Positions 25,168-34,478 of a stretch of DNA of 64,000 bases are shown here, piece by piece. Made by a program: the position numbers and the translations under genes. Source of the DNA: JALYZC01 sp963725645 (GTDB taxonomy: Bacteria > Actinomycetota > Thermoleophilia > Solirubrobacterales > Solirubrobacteraceae). The stretch lies in contig CAVRZD010000005.1 in the NCBI GenBank assembly GCA_963725645.1, positions 1-64,000 on the forward strand. Direction: 5' to 3'. Below the pieces are notes generated by a model. That model saw only the letters and a list, made by a program, of their open reading frames with translations, was not told the origin of the DNA and did not search any database. How positions within the stretch are numbered: position 1 is the first letter of the stretch; every line of letters starts with the position of its first letter.

Positions 25168-27042
25168 ATGCTCCAGCTTCAGCTGCCCGACGAGCGCCGC
25201 CCTCCGATCACGCCGCAGCTCGCGCTGCGCGTGGCGATCCTCGGCGGGATCGCGCTGACGATGTTCGCGATCATCTTCTTCCGCCTGTGGTTCCTGCAGG
25301 TGCTGTCCGGCGACAAGTACCGCGCACAGGCGAACAACAACCGCATCCGCGACGTGGACGTGCCGGCGCCGCGCGGCGACATCGTCGACCGCAACGGCAA
25401 GGTGCTCGTCGACAACCGCGTGTCGATCGCCGTGCAGGTCGACCAGCGCAAGCTTCCCCCGGCCGGGCCGCGCCGCGCGAGCCTGTACCGTCGCCTCGGG
25501 CAGATCATCGGCGAGCGGCCGTCCCAGATCGACCACGAGGTGAGACGCCAGACCAAGCTCGTGCCCTACGCGCCGGCGACGGTGAAGTCCGACGCCTCGC
25601 GCGCGGTCTACTCCTACCTGTTCGAGCGTCAGGACGACTTCCCCGGCGTCACGGTGGCGCGGGTCTATCTGCGCCAGTATCCCTTCGGCAGCGTCGGCGC
25701 GCACATGTTCGGCACGGTCGGCCAGGTGAGCCCGGACGAGCTGAAGCTCCTGAAGTTCAAGGGCGTTCCGCAGGGCACGATCGTCGGCCAGGACGGGATC
25801 GAGTACTCCTACGACCGCTACCTCCGCGGCCGCGACGGCGCCACCCGCGTGCAGATCGACTCGCTCGGCCGCCCGACGGGCGAGCTGTCGCTGCGCGAGC
25901 CGGCCCAGGGCAAGAACCTCAAGCTGTCGATCGACCTCGGCCTGCAGCGGGAGGGCGAGCAGGCGATCGCCGGTCTGGGCAACGGGCGCGGCGCGTTCGT
26001 CGCGCTCGACCCGCGCAACGGCGAGGTGCTCGCGCTGGGGTCCGCGCCGACGTTCGACCCGAACGAGTTCGCCAAGCCGCTGACGGAGGCGCGCTACAAG
26101 GCGTTGACCTCGCAGGCCAACGGCGCCCCGCTGCTCGACCGCGCAATCCGCGGCGAGTACCCGACGGGATCGACGTTCAAGCTGATCACGTCCGTCGCCG
26201 GCCTCCAGAGCGGGGCGTTCACGCCCGACACGGTGATCGACGACCCGGGTTCGATCCAGATCGGCAACATCGTCTTCCAGAACTCGGGCGGCACGCCGCA
26301 CGGCGCGATCTCGCTGCGCGAGGCGCTGCAGGTGTCCTCCGACGTCTTCTTCTACACGCTCGGCGCGCGCATGAACAACAACGGCCGCCGGGCGCTGCAG
26401 AAGTGGGCGCGACGACTCGGGATCGGGCGGCGCACGGGCATCGACCTGCCCGGGGAGTTCTCCGGCCTGCTGCCGACGCCCGCCTGGCGGGATCGGCTGT
26501 TCCGCAAGCACCTCACGGATCGTCCGTGGTCGGTGGGCGACAACGTCAACCTCGCCGTCGGCCAGGGCGACCTGCAGGCCACGCCGCTCCAGATGGCCGT
26601 CGCCTACTCGACGGTCGCGAACGGCGGGCGCGTCGTCACGCCGCACATCGGCCTGGAGGTCGACGACGCCGCCGGCCGCGTCCTGCAGACGGTGCAACCC
26701 GGCGCGAGCCGCAACATCCACATCGGCGCTTCCAACCGGCAGGCGATCCTCGACGGCCTGCACCAGGCCGCCTCGCAGCCCGGCGGAACCTCGGCCGACG
26801 TGTTTGCCGGCTTCCCGCATCAGGTGGACGGCAAGACGGGGACCGCCGAGCGGCCCGGCCAGGCCGACCAGTCGTGGTACATCGCCTACGCCCCCGACCC
26901 GGTCAAGCCGATCGTCGTGGCCGTCACCGTCGAGCAGGGCGGCTTCGGCGCCGAGGCCGCGGCGCCCGCCACACGCTTGATCCTCTCCCAGTGGTTCGGC
27001 GCGCAGAAGAAGTTCGTCGCGGGGACCTCCACGACCCGATGA
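25168..27042 (+). CDS. mrdA: PBP2, elongation transpeptidase
   Basis: 624 aa. A short cytoplasmic start precedes one anchor helix (VAILGGIALTMFAIIFFRLWFLQ). The dimerisation/pedestal domain begins near APRGDIVDRNGK. The transpeptidase motifs are Ser335-T-F-K338, SSD about 60 residues later, and K556-T-G558. It cross-links peptidoglycan during side-wall growth, paired with RodA. The stop overlaps the rodA start (ATGA). Confidence 0.96.
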   Translation: MLQLQLPDERRPPITPQLALRVAILGGIALTMFAIIFFRLWFLQVLSGDKYRAQANNNRIRDVDVPAPRGDIVDRNGKVLVDNRVSIAVQVDQRKLPPAGPRRASLYRRLGQIIGERPSQIDHEVRRQTKLVPYAPATVKSDASRAVYSYLFERQDDFPGVTVARVYLRQYPFGSVGAHMFGTVGQVSPDELKLLKFKGVPQGTIVGQDGIEYSYDRYLRGRDGATRVQIDSLGRPTGELSLREPAQGKNLKLSIDLGLQREGEQAIAGLGNGRGAFVALDPRNGEVLALGSAPTFDPNEFAKPLTEARYKALTSQANGAPLLDRAIRGEYPTGSTFKLITSVAGLQSGAFTPDTVIDDPGSIQIGNIVFQNSGGTPHGAISLREALQVSSDVFFYTLGARMNNNGRRALQKWARRLGIGRRTGIDLPGEFSGLLPTPAWRDRLFRKHLTDRPWSVGDNVNLAVGQGDLQATPLQMAVAYSTVANGGRVVTPHIGLEVDDAAGRVLQTVQPGASRNIHIGASNRQAILDGLHQAASQPGGTSADVFAGFPHQVDGKTGTAERPGQADQSWYIAYAPDPVKPIVVAVTVEQGGFGAEAAAPATRLILSQWFGAQKKFVAGTSTTR

Positions 27043-28235
27043 ACGCGAGCCCGATCCACAAACGCGAGGAGGAGCAGACGACGGTCGCGCCGCGCCCGCC
27101 GCTGCTACGCGTGGACTGGATGCTGCTGCTGGCGACGCTCGGGCTGATCGTGTGCTCGCTGATCACGATCGGCGACGCGACGCGGGACGACGTGCCCGGG
27201 TCGCCGCACTACTACCTCGACCGCCAGCTGCTGTTCGCGGGCGTCGGGCTGGTCCTGATGTTCGGCATCAGCCGCATCGACTACTCGCGCCTGCGCGAGC
27301 TGAAGTACGGGCTCTACGTCACGATGATCGCGTCGATCCTGCTGGTGCTGATGCTCGGCGCCGCGTCGCGCGGATCGCGGCGGTCGTTCGATCTGGCATT
27401 CCTCAACTTCCAGCCGTCCGAGCTGGGCAAGCTGCTGCTGATGCTCGCGCTGTCGGCCTTCGTGGTCGACCGCGTGCGCCGTCTGCGCGATCGGGACACC
27501 ACGGCGCGAGTGATGCTGCTCGCGCTGATCCCGTCGGTGCTCGTGATCGTGCAGCCCGACCTGGGCAGCGGCATGGTCTACGTGGTCATCGCGGTCGCCG
27601 TGCTCTTCGTGGCCGGCACCTCGTGGAAGCACTTCGCGGTGCTCGGCGCGACGTTCGCGATCGCGATCACGCTGGCCCTGGTCGTCGCGCCGGCGGTCGG
27701 CGTGCAAGTGCTCAAGCCCTACCAGGTGCAGCGCCTGACCGGGTTTCTCAGCCCCTCCAGCGACCCGCGCGACCAGACCTATCAGCTCAACCAGTCGCGC
27801 ATCGCCATCGGCGCCGGTGAGAAGACCGGCCGCGGCGTGACCGGCGCGACGCAGACGAAGCTCAACTTCCTCCCCGAGCACCACACGGACTTCGTGTTCG
27901 CCGTGGTGGGGGAGACCTACGGCTTCCTGGGCGCGGCAATCGTGCTCGCTCTCTACGCGCTGCTGATCTGGAGATCGCTGCGCATCCTCACCCTGGCGAA
28001 GAACCTCTACGGCGCGCTGATCGCCGGCGGCATCGTCGCGATGCTGATGTTCCAGGTCTTCGTCAACGTCGGCATGACCGTGGGGATCATGCCCATCACC
28101 GGGGTCCCCCTGCCGCTCATGAGCTATGGCGGCTCCTCGGTCATCGTCACCCTCTTGGCGCTCGGCGTCCTGCAGTCGGTATACGGCGAGGCCCGCATGG
28201 CCTCCGCCTTCAAGGGCCGATCGCTCAACCTGTAA
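27039..28235 (+). CDS. rodA: RodA, SEDS-family peptidoglycan glycosyltransferase
   Basis: 398 aa with about ten membrane helices. SEDS motifs include FQPSELGKLLLMLALS, QPDLGSGMVYV, the extracellular loop with LNFLPEHHTDFVFAVVGE, and GVPLPLMSYGGSS near the end. The enzyme polymerises lipid II into glycan chains together with PBP2. The N-terminus has a charged cytoplasmic extension (HKREEEQTTVAPRP). Confidence 0.97.
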   Translation: MNASPIHKREEEQTTVAPRPPLLRVDWMLLLATLGLIVCSLITIGDATRDDVPGSPHYYLDRQLLFAGVGLVLMFGISRIDYSRLRELKYGLYVTMIASILLVLMLGAASRGSRRSFDLAFLNFQPSELGKLLLMLALSAFVVDRVRRLRDRDTTARVMLLALIPSVLVIVQPDLGSGMVYVVIAVAVLFVAGTSWKHFAVLGATFAIAITLALVVAPAVGVQVLKPYQVQRLTGFLSPSSDPRDQTYQLNQSRIAIGAGEKTGRGVTGATQTKLNFLPEHHTDFVFAVVGETYGFLGAAIVLALYALLIWRSLRILTLAKNLYGALIAGGIVAMLMFQVFVNVGMTVGIMPITGVPLPLMSYGGSSVIVTLLALGVLQSVYGEARMASAFKGRSLNL

Positions 28236-28250
28236 AGGAAGAAATCCCAA

Positions 28251-30181
28251 GTGAAAAAGCAAGTACTGGTAAGCGTCGACCGCGCTGAGACGCGCGTCGC
28301 GCTGCTCGAGGCGACCGGCAAGCCGGCGGCCAAGTCCACGATGCGCCGGCGCCGCAAGAAGGCCGACCCCAGTGCGGGGTTCCGCGTCGCAGAGCTGTAC
28401 ATCGAGCGCCGCGGCGCGCGCTCGATCGTCGGAAACATCTACAAGGGCCGGGTCGACAACGTCCTGGCCGGCCTCGAGGCCGCGTTCGTCGACATCGGCC
28501 TCGAGAAGAACGGGTTCCTGCACGTCGACGAGATCGTGCTGCCGGGCGTCGAAACGCCCAAGCGCGGCCGCGGTCGCGGGGGCGGGCGGAGCATCACCGA
28601 CCTGCTCAAGCCGGGCCAGGAGGTGGTCGTGCAGGTCGTCAAGGACCCGCTCAAGACCAAGGGCGCGCGGCTGACCATGGAGCTGGCGATCCCGGGCCGC
28701 TACATGGTCTTCGCCCCGACCGGGGAGGGCGTCGGCGTCTCGCGCCGGCTCGAGGACAAGGAGCGCGACCGCCTGCGCAAGGAGGTCGCCAAGCTCGACC
28801 TCCGCGGCGGCGGCGCGATCGTCCGCACCGCCGCCCACGGCGCCAAGCGCAAGGACTTCGAGCGCGAGCTGCTGTACCTGGACAAGCTCCACGATGTGCT
28901 CCAGAAGCGGGTGGAGGAGACCGAGGCGCCCGCGATGGTGTTCCAGGAGGCCGACCTGTCGGTGCGCGTGGTGCGCGACATCTTCTCGGCCGAGTTCGAG
29001 CGCGCGGTCGTCGACGACCCCAAGCAGCACCACCGCCTCGTCTCGTTCTTCACCCGCACGGCGCCGGAGCTGGTCGACCGCGTCGAGCTGTGGGAGGGCG
29101 ACGAGCCGCTGTTCGAGGCCTACGGCGTCGAGCCGGTGATCGAGGGCGTTCTCTCGCGCCGGGTCGACCTCCCCAGCGGCGGCTATCTGATGATCGACTA
29201 CGCCGAGGCGCTGACGGTCATCGACGTCAACTCCGGCTCGTTCGTCGGGCGCGGCAAGGGCGCGCGCCTGGAGGACACGATCACCAAGACCAACCTCGAG
29301 GCCGCCGAGGAGGTCGTCAACCAGCTGCGGCTGCGCGACATCGGCGGGATCATCGTGATCGACTTCATCGACATGGCGCGGGCGCGCAACCGCGACGCGG
29401 TGCTCAAGACGCTGCGCAAGCAGCTCGACGAGGACCGCACGAAGACCTTCGTGGTCGAGATCTCTCCGCTCGGGCTGGTCGAGATGACCCGCCAGAACGT
29501 CACCGAGGGCGTGCGGGAGATCATGACCCGGCCGTGCCCGACCTGCGAGGGCGAGGGCGTGATCCGCTCCGAGGAGACGATCGCGATCGAGGTCGAGCGC
29601 CGGCTGCGCGAACTGGTGGCGGAGCGCAAGGACGCGCCCGAGGCCTTCCTCGTCCAGCTCAACCCGCGCGTGACCGCCGAGTTCACCGGCAACGGCTCGC
29701 GCATGCTGCAAGGAGCTCGAGGACGAGACCGGCAAGCGGTTCCTCTTCGAGGGCTCCGACGGCCTGCCGCTCGACCACTTCGCCGTCACCTTCGAGGGCT
29801 CGCGGGAGCAGGTCGAGGAGCGCGCGCTGCCCTTCCGCGAGGGCGAGGAGGTGCTCGTCCAGATCGTCGAGCCGCACATGTACAACGTCGACGACGCCGT
29901 GGCCAAGATCGACGGCTACATCATCGAGATCGCCGGCGGTGGCGCGCTACGTCGGCGAGAAGCGGCTGGTGCGCATCGACGAGGTCGGGCGGACCGCCGC
30001 CAGCGCCTCGCTGGTGGACGCCGATGGCGCCGCGGCCTCCGACGAGGCGTCGGCTGACGACAACGCCGATGGCGTACAATCGCGCACTCGGCGCCGCGGC
30101 CGCAGAGGCGGACGGCGCCGTTCCCGCGCCAAGGCGGGCGCCGCCGCGGAGGGCGGCGACTCCGGCTCGGCCGACGAGTGA
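28251..30181 (+). CDS. rng: Ribonuclease E/G family protein (two frameshifts)
   Basis: About 642 aa. GTG 28251 has AAAGGA upstream. An S1-like RNA-binding domain (IVGNIYKGRVDNVLAGLEAAFVDI) precedes the catalytic region, with the metal Asp residues in TVIDVNSG and IVIDFIDM. CPTC is the zinc-link pair that joins subunits in RNase E. Two extra bases break the frame: C at 29709 (ML then KELEDETGKRF) and G at 29944 (GGG then RYVGEKRLVRI). A second OB-like domain and an Arg/Ala-rich tail follow. The enzyme processes rRNA and mRNA. The first codons (AAA AAG CAA GTA) are unusually AT-rich, which may open the start site. Confidence 0.93.
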
Positions 30182-30183
30182 CC

Positions 30184-30680
30184 ATGACCTACGCGATCGT
30201 CAAGACCGGCGGCAAGCAGTACCGCGTCGAGGAGGGCCAGACCCTGCTCGTCGAGCGCCTGCGCGACGAGGAGGGCGACAAGGTCGCGCTCGAGCCGCTG
30301 CTCTACCGCGGCGACAAGGACGTGCTCGACGGCGCCGACCTGGCCAAGGTCAAGGTCGAGGCCAAGGTGCTCGCCCACGAGCGCGGCCCGAAGCTGCACG
30401 TGCTCAAGTTCAAGCCCAAGCGCGGCTACAAGCGGCGCACCGGCCACCGGCAGGAGCTGACGCGGATCGAGGTCACCTCGATCAAGGCCGGCGCGCGCGC
30501 ACCCGCGCGCAAGCCGGCCGCCGCGAAGGCCGAGGCCGAGGCCGAGGCGACGCCGGCGAAGAAGCCCGCCGCGCGCAGGCCGGCCGCGAAGAAGCCGCGG
30601 CCAGCGGCGGCACGGCCGCCAAGCCGCGCACGCGCCGCGCCCCGGCGAAGAAGAAGGAGGAGGACTCGGATGGCGCATAA
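30184..30680 (+). CDS. rplU: 50S ribosomal protein L21 with Ala/Lys-rich tail (one frameshift)
   Basis: The first 100 residues are a standard L21 (MTYAIVKTGGKQYRVEEGQ to GHRQELTRIEVTSI). An Ala/Lys/Arg-rich extension follows, probably disordered and RNA-binding. One base is missing near 30597. With it restored, the tail ends ...KKKEEDSDGA at TAA 30680 and overlaps the rpmA ATG by 11 nt. As sequenced, the frame runs on to 30939 and reads into the rpmA start in frame, a false L21-L27 fusion. Confidence 0.93.
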
Positions 30681-30928
30681 GAAGGGCCTCGGCTCCAGCC
30701 GCAACGGCCGCGACTCCAACGCCCAAGCGGCTCGGCGTGAAGGTGTTCGCCGGTCAGGCCGTGACGGGCGGCGAGATCATCGTGCGCCAGCGCGGAACCC
30801 GCTTCAGGCCGGGCGACGGCACGGGCATCGGCAGGGACGACACGATCTTCGCCAAGCGCGCGGGCGTCGTGGAGTTCACCGCCGGCCGGCGCGGCCGGGT
30901 CATCACCGTCGTTCCCGCGGGCGAGTAG
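30670..30928 (+). CDS. rpmA: 50S ribosomal protein L27 (one frameshift)
   Basis: About 85 aa from ATG 30670. MAHKKGLGSSRNGRDSN is the L27 N-terminus, reaching the peptidyl-transferase centre, with no extra leader to cleave. An extra C in the run 30722-30724 breaks the frame; without it NA joins KRLGVKVFAGQAVTGGEIIVRQRG. The C-terminus TAGRRGRVITVVPAGE is normal. rplU-rpmA normally precede obgE; here three accessory genes lie between. Confidence 0.94.
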
Positions 30929-30935
30929 GCGCGTC

Positions 30936-31313
30936 GTGAGCGCCCGCGACGCCGCCCGCGCGATCGCCGCCGGGCGCGTGCTCGTGGGCGCCGCCTTCCT
31001 CGTCGCGCCGGCGCTGGCCGGCCGCGGCTGGATCGGCGAGGACGCCGAGCGGCCCGGGGTCCAGGCGATCTTTCGCGCGCTGGGCATCCGCGACCTGATC
31101 CTCGGCCTGCTCACGCTCCACGTGGTCGACCGTCCCGGGGTCGGCCCGCGCACGGTCGCGACGTGCGCGGCGGCCGACGCCGTGGACTTCACCGCGACGC
31201 TGGCGGCGAGGGAGAGTCTGCCGCCGACGGCCGCGGCGGGCGCCCTCGCCGTGGCCGGCGGCGCGGCTGTGGCCGGGGCCACGCTGGCGGCGGCTCTGAG
31301 AGCCGCCGGCTAA
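30936..31313 (+). CDS. Small integral membrane protein of unknown function
   Basis: 125 aa from GTG 30936, 7 nt after rpmA. About four hydrophobic segments (AIAAGRVLVGAAFLVAPALAG, IRDLILGLLTLHVV, TVATCAAADAVDFTATLAA, AAAGALAVAGGAAVAGATLAAAL). GRGWIGEDAERPGVQAIFRALGIRD is the most distinctive stretch. No family assigned with confidence. Its stop overlaps the convergent methyltransferase stop by 4 nt. Confidence 0.78.
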   Translation: MSARDAARAIAAGRVLVGAAFLVAPALAGRGWIGEDAERPGVQAIFRALGIRDLILGLLTLHVVDRPGVGPRTVATCAAADAVDFTATLAARESLPPTAAAGALAVAGGAAVAGATLAAALRAAG

Positions 31314-32137
31314 CGCCTGGCGGCCAGGGAGATGCTCTCCACTCCATAGGTGCTGCAGGCGTCCAGCGCGCGTTCGGAGATGAACTCGTAGTCGTTCTGG
31401 CGCACCTCGATCACCTCGAAGCCGGCCGCCTCGATCGTGTCGACGTAGTTGCGGCGGGGAATCGCCCCGGCTATGCAGGCCGCCCAGAGCTCGACGTTGC
31501 GCCGTGTTCGTTCCTTGAGTGGGCGGCCGCTGACGATGTCCGCAATCGCGAGCCGTCCGCCCGGGCGAAGGACCCGCGCCGCCTCTGCGAACACCCGGTG
31601 CTTGACGGGGGACAGATTGATGACGCCATTCGAAACGACCACGTCGAAGCTCGCGTCATCGAAGGGCAACTCATCGATCCTCGTTTCGAGGAACTCCACC
31701 TGCGAGAAGCCGTCGCGTGCTGAGAGCCGAGCCGCTTTGGCCACCTGCTCGTCGGTGAAATCCACGCCGACGACGCGGCCCGACTCGCCGACCGCGACGG
31801 CGGCGCAGAATACGTCGGTGCCGGAGCCCGACCCGAGGTCGAGCACCTCTTCACCGGCGGCGAGGGCGGCCAGATCGAAGTGATAGCCCACCCCAGCGAA
31901 CGACGCGAGTGCCTCGGCCGGGACCGCGTCGAGGACGTCCTCCGCGTATCCGAGCCGGGAGGCGAGGGGGCGACCCACCTTGAAGTGGAGCCCCGCCTCC
32001 TCCTCGCGGGCAACCTGGCGGTACATGTCCTTGACCTCGGCCTCGAGGCGGCCGGCATCGACGAGCGAGCTTGCGTCCGCTTGCGGAAGGGCGTCCGCCT
32101 GTGCCATCTCGTCCTGGTTCGTCGTCCCCGAGCTCAT
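31310..32137 (-). CDS. SAM-dependent methyltransferase related to ArsM, lacking a key Cys
   Basis: 275 aa. The SAM site is EEVLDLGSGSGTDVFCAA with VVGVDFTDEQVAKA. FAGVGYHF, VVVSNGVINLSP and ELWAACIAGAIPRRNYVDTIEAAGF follow the layout of arsenite methyltransferases. In ArsM the segment SNCVINL holds an arsenic-binding Cys; here it is SNGV. The Cys in ACIAGAI is kept, but there is no Cys pair at the N-terminus. A substrate other than arsenite is likely. Its G+C is lower than its neighbours (34 of 60 in the line starting at 31621), a hint of transfer. Confidence 0.85.
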   Translation of the reverse strand: MSSGTTNQDEMAQADALPQADASSLVDAGRLEAEVKDMYRQVAREEEAGLHFKVGRPLASRLGYAEDVLDAVPAEALASFAGVGYHFDLAALAAGEEVLDLGSGSGTDVFCAAVAVGESGRVVGVDFTDEQVAKAARLSARDGFSQVEFLETRIDELPFDDASFDVVVSNGVINLSPVKHRVFAEAARVLRPGGRLAIADIVSGRPLKERTRRNVELWAACIAGAIPRRNYVDTIEAAGFEVIEVRQNDYEFISERALDACSTYGVESISLAARR

Positions 32138-32261
32138 CTGGGCCTCCTCACACGGTCGTCGCAGACCCTGCTCCCGGTAGGCCCGGCTGCGGTGGCGCCG
32201 ACCATACCGCGAACACCGTCGCGTCCACCGGATCGCCGAACGGGCGGGTCCTCCGACGCGA

Positions 32262-32951
32262 CTACCCCTCCTGCGCCGTCGGCCGGATCAGAACCTCGTT
32301 CACGTCCACTCGCGGCGGCTGACCGACCGCGTACATCACCGCTCCCGCGATGTCCTCGGCCTCGAGCGCTCCGGTTGGGCGGTTGTCGAAGAAGGGCGTG
32401 TCGACCATGCCGGGCTCGATCAGCGTGACGCGGCACCCCGTGCCGTTGAGCTCCTGGCGCAGCGCCTCGCCCATCGCCGTGACGGCGTGCTTGGAGGCGG
32501 AGTAGAGCGAGCCGGGGATCGGCCGCCGCCCCGCCACCGAGCTGGTGATGACGTAGTGCCCGGTGCTGTCGCGCATGGCGGGCATGGTCGCGCGGATCGT
32601 GTAGGCGACGCCGAGCACGTTCGTGAGCACCATCTCGCGCCAGAACTCCGGTGTCTCCTGCTCGAACCCGCGCTGGGCGCCGAAGCCCGCGTTGGCGAAG
32701 GTCACGTCGATGCGCCCGAAGGCGTCGAGCACCGCGCCGGCCAGGCGCTCCTGGTCCTCCCAGCTCGTCACGTCGCAGCGGAGAGCAAGCGCGCGCTCAT
32801 CGCCGCCGAGCTCCCCGGCCAGGGCCCGGAGCCGGTCCTCCGAGCGCGATGCGAGCACCACGCGGTATCCCGCCTCGGCCGCGGCATGCGCCGTGGCCGC
32901 GCCGATGCCGGTGGAGGCGCCGGTGATGAGGAAGACGGGGTCGTCGGGCAT
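32262..32951 (-). CDS. Short-chain dehydrogenase/reductase
   Basis: 229 aa from ATG 32951, with AGGAG 5 nt upstream. TGASTGIG at 10-17, NAG at 87-89, Ser137/138, Tyr150 and Lys154 (YSASK) form the classical SDR core. The D60-V61 pair after the second strand marks the cofactor pocket. The substrate is unknown. The start is only 35 nt from the divergent obgE start, so the two promoters overlap. Confidence 0.93.
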   Translation of the reverse strand: MPDDPVFLITGASTGIGAATAHAAAEAGYRVVLASRSEDRLRALAGELGGDERALALRCDVTSWEDQERLAGAVLDAFGRIDVTFANAGFGAQRGFEQETPEFWREMVLTNVLGVAYTIRATMPAMRDSTGHYVITSSVAGRRPIPGSLYSASKHAVTAMGEALRQELNGTGCRVTLIEPGMVDTPFFDNRPTGALEAEDIAGAVMYAVGQPPRVDVNEVLIRPTAQEG

Positions 32952-32986
32952 GCGAACTCCTGTCGGCCGGGGAGAATGGGCGGACC

Positions 32987-34285
32987 ATGTTGCACGATCG
33001 CGCCCGCATCCACGTGCGCGCCGGCGCCGGCGGCGACGGGAGCACCAGCTTCCGCCGCGAGGCGCACGTCCCCAAGGGCGGGCCGGACGGCGGCGACGGC
33101 GGGCGCGGCGGCGACGTCGTGCTCGTGTGCGACGACTCGCTGCGCGACCTGCAGGCGTTCCGCCGCGGCTCGCAGTTCCGCGCCGAGCGCGGCGGCCACG
33201 GTCAGGGGTCCCAGCGCCACGGCGCGGCGGGCGACGAGCTCGTCGTGCGCGTGCCGCCGGGCACGCAGGTGGTTGCGGCCGACGGGTCGCGCTGGGACCT
33301 CGTGCGCGCCGGGCAGCGAGCAATCGTGGCGCGCGGCGGCCCCGGAGGTCGGGGCAACAAGCACTTCGCCGGGCCGACCCGCCAGGCACCGCGCTTCGCC
33401 GAGCGCGGGCTTCCAGGCGACGAGGTCCGGCTCGAGCTGCGTCTCAAGCTGCTCGCCGACGTCGGCCTCGTCGGGCTGCCGAACGCGGGCAAGTCCTCGC
33501 TGCTCGCCCGGTTGACGCGCGCCCGGCCGAAGGTCGCCGACTACCCGTTCACGACGCTCGAGCCCGTGCTCGGCACGCTCGACGCCGGCGAGCGCCAGCT
33601 CGTCGTCGCCGACATTCCCGGGCTGATCGAGGGCGCCAGCGGCGGCGCCGGGCTCGGCCACGACTTCCTCGCCCATGTCGAGCGCACGCGGCTGCTCGTG
33701 CACGTGCTGGACCTTCAGCCCGTCGACGGGTCCGATCCGGTCGCCAACCACGCGACCGTCGAGCGCGAGCTGGCCGACCACAATCCCCGGCTGGCATCGC
33801 TGCCGCGCATCCTCGCGCTGTCGAAGGCCGATCTCGTGCCCTCGGAGGAGGCCGCCGCCGCGCAGCGCCAGTGGGCGCAGCGGCTGGGCGAGGACGTGCC
33901 GGTGCTCGTCACGTCCAGCGCGACCGGCGAGGGCCTCGAGGCGCTGGCGACCGAGCTGGCGCGGCGGGTGCCGGTCGACGAGCCGGCCGTCGAGCAGGTG
34001 GTGGCCGAGGACGCGCTGCCCGAGCACCGCACGTTCCGGCCGGCGGCGCGACGCGGGTTCGCGGTCGAGCGCGTGGGGGAGGGGTCGTTCCGCGTCAGCG
34101 GCGCCGGGATCGACCGGCTCGTCGCGCGCTATGACCCCGACAACCGGGAGGCGATGGCACACCTCGAGGGGCGCCTCCGCGGGATCGGCGTGATCCGCGC
34201 GCTGCAGGATGCCGGCTTCGAGCCCGGCGACGACGTGGAGATCGCCGGCACGGTGTTCGAGCTGGACCCCGGCGCGCCGCTATAG
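32987..34285 (+). CDS. obgE: ObgE/CgtA GTPase, ribosome assembly
   Basis: 432 aa. The glycine-rich Obg fold covers residues 1-157 (RAGAGGDGSTSFRREAHVPKGGPDGG is split here by its Gly turns). G1 GLPNAGKSS is at 163-171, the switch TTLEPVLG and G3 DIPGLIEGA follow, and SKADL is G4. A C-terminal OCT domain (FAVERVGEGSFRVSG to FELDP) is present. The protein binds the 50S subunit in its GTP form and links growth to ribosome maturation. It is usually adjacent to rpmA, which here lies 2 kb upstream. Confidence 0.97.
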   Translation: MLHDRARIHVRAGAGGDGSTSFRREAHVPKGGPDGGDGGRGGDVVLVCDDSLRDLQAFRRGSQFRAERGGHGQGSQRHGAAGDELVVRVPPGTQVVAADGSRWDLVRAGQRAIVARGGPGGRGNKHFAGPTRQAPRFAERGLPGDEVRLELRLKLLADVGLVGLPNAGKSSLLARLTRARPKVADYPFTTLEPVLGTLDAGERQLVVADIPGLIEGASGGAGLGHDFLAHVERTRLLVHVLDLQPVDGSDPVANHATVERELADHNPRLASLPRILALSKADLVPSEEAAAAQRQWAQRLGEDVPVLVTSSATGEGLEALATELARRVPVDEPAVEQVVAEDALPEHRTFRPAARRGFAVERVGEGSFRVSGAGIDRLVARYDPDNREAMAHLEGRLRGIGVIRALQDAGFEPGDDVEIAGTVFELDPGAPL

Positions 34286-34478
34286 CGACACCTTCTGCGG
34301 TCCCGCCCGTTTCCACATGCGACGCATACCGTCGCCGCGCCTCGCGAAGCCAGCGACCGATAGCCGCGTTGGCTCCACGCGCGGCATCGCTCTCCGTTTC
34401 GGGGGCGCGGCGACCTCCCGTCGGGTGGCAGGCGCCGTGCGCTGACCCGCGCGGGTAGGGCCTAAGCTCAAGCGCGAC
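34286..34478 (+). promoter_or_regulatory. Intergenic region before proB: two palindromes and minus-10
   Basis: ATGCG-A-CGCAT (34317-34327) and ACCCGCGCGGGT (34445-34456) are perfect palindromes. TAAGCT (34463-34468) follows the second by 6 nt and lies 10 nt before the proB ATG. The second palindrome is well placed for an operator. I see no coding frame here that I trust. Confidence 0.4.

Noticed and set aside
27105..29906. 933-codon open frame antisense to rodA and rng
   Set aside because: Same shadow effect; both sense genes have full family motifs, and the antisense translation is low-complexity His/Asp/Glu/Arg/Leu.
31310..32137. Calling the methyltransferase arsM
   Set aside because: The Cys expected in the SNCVINL segment is Gly and there is no N-terminal Cys pair, so arsenite methylation is not supported.
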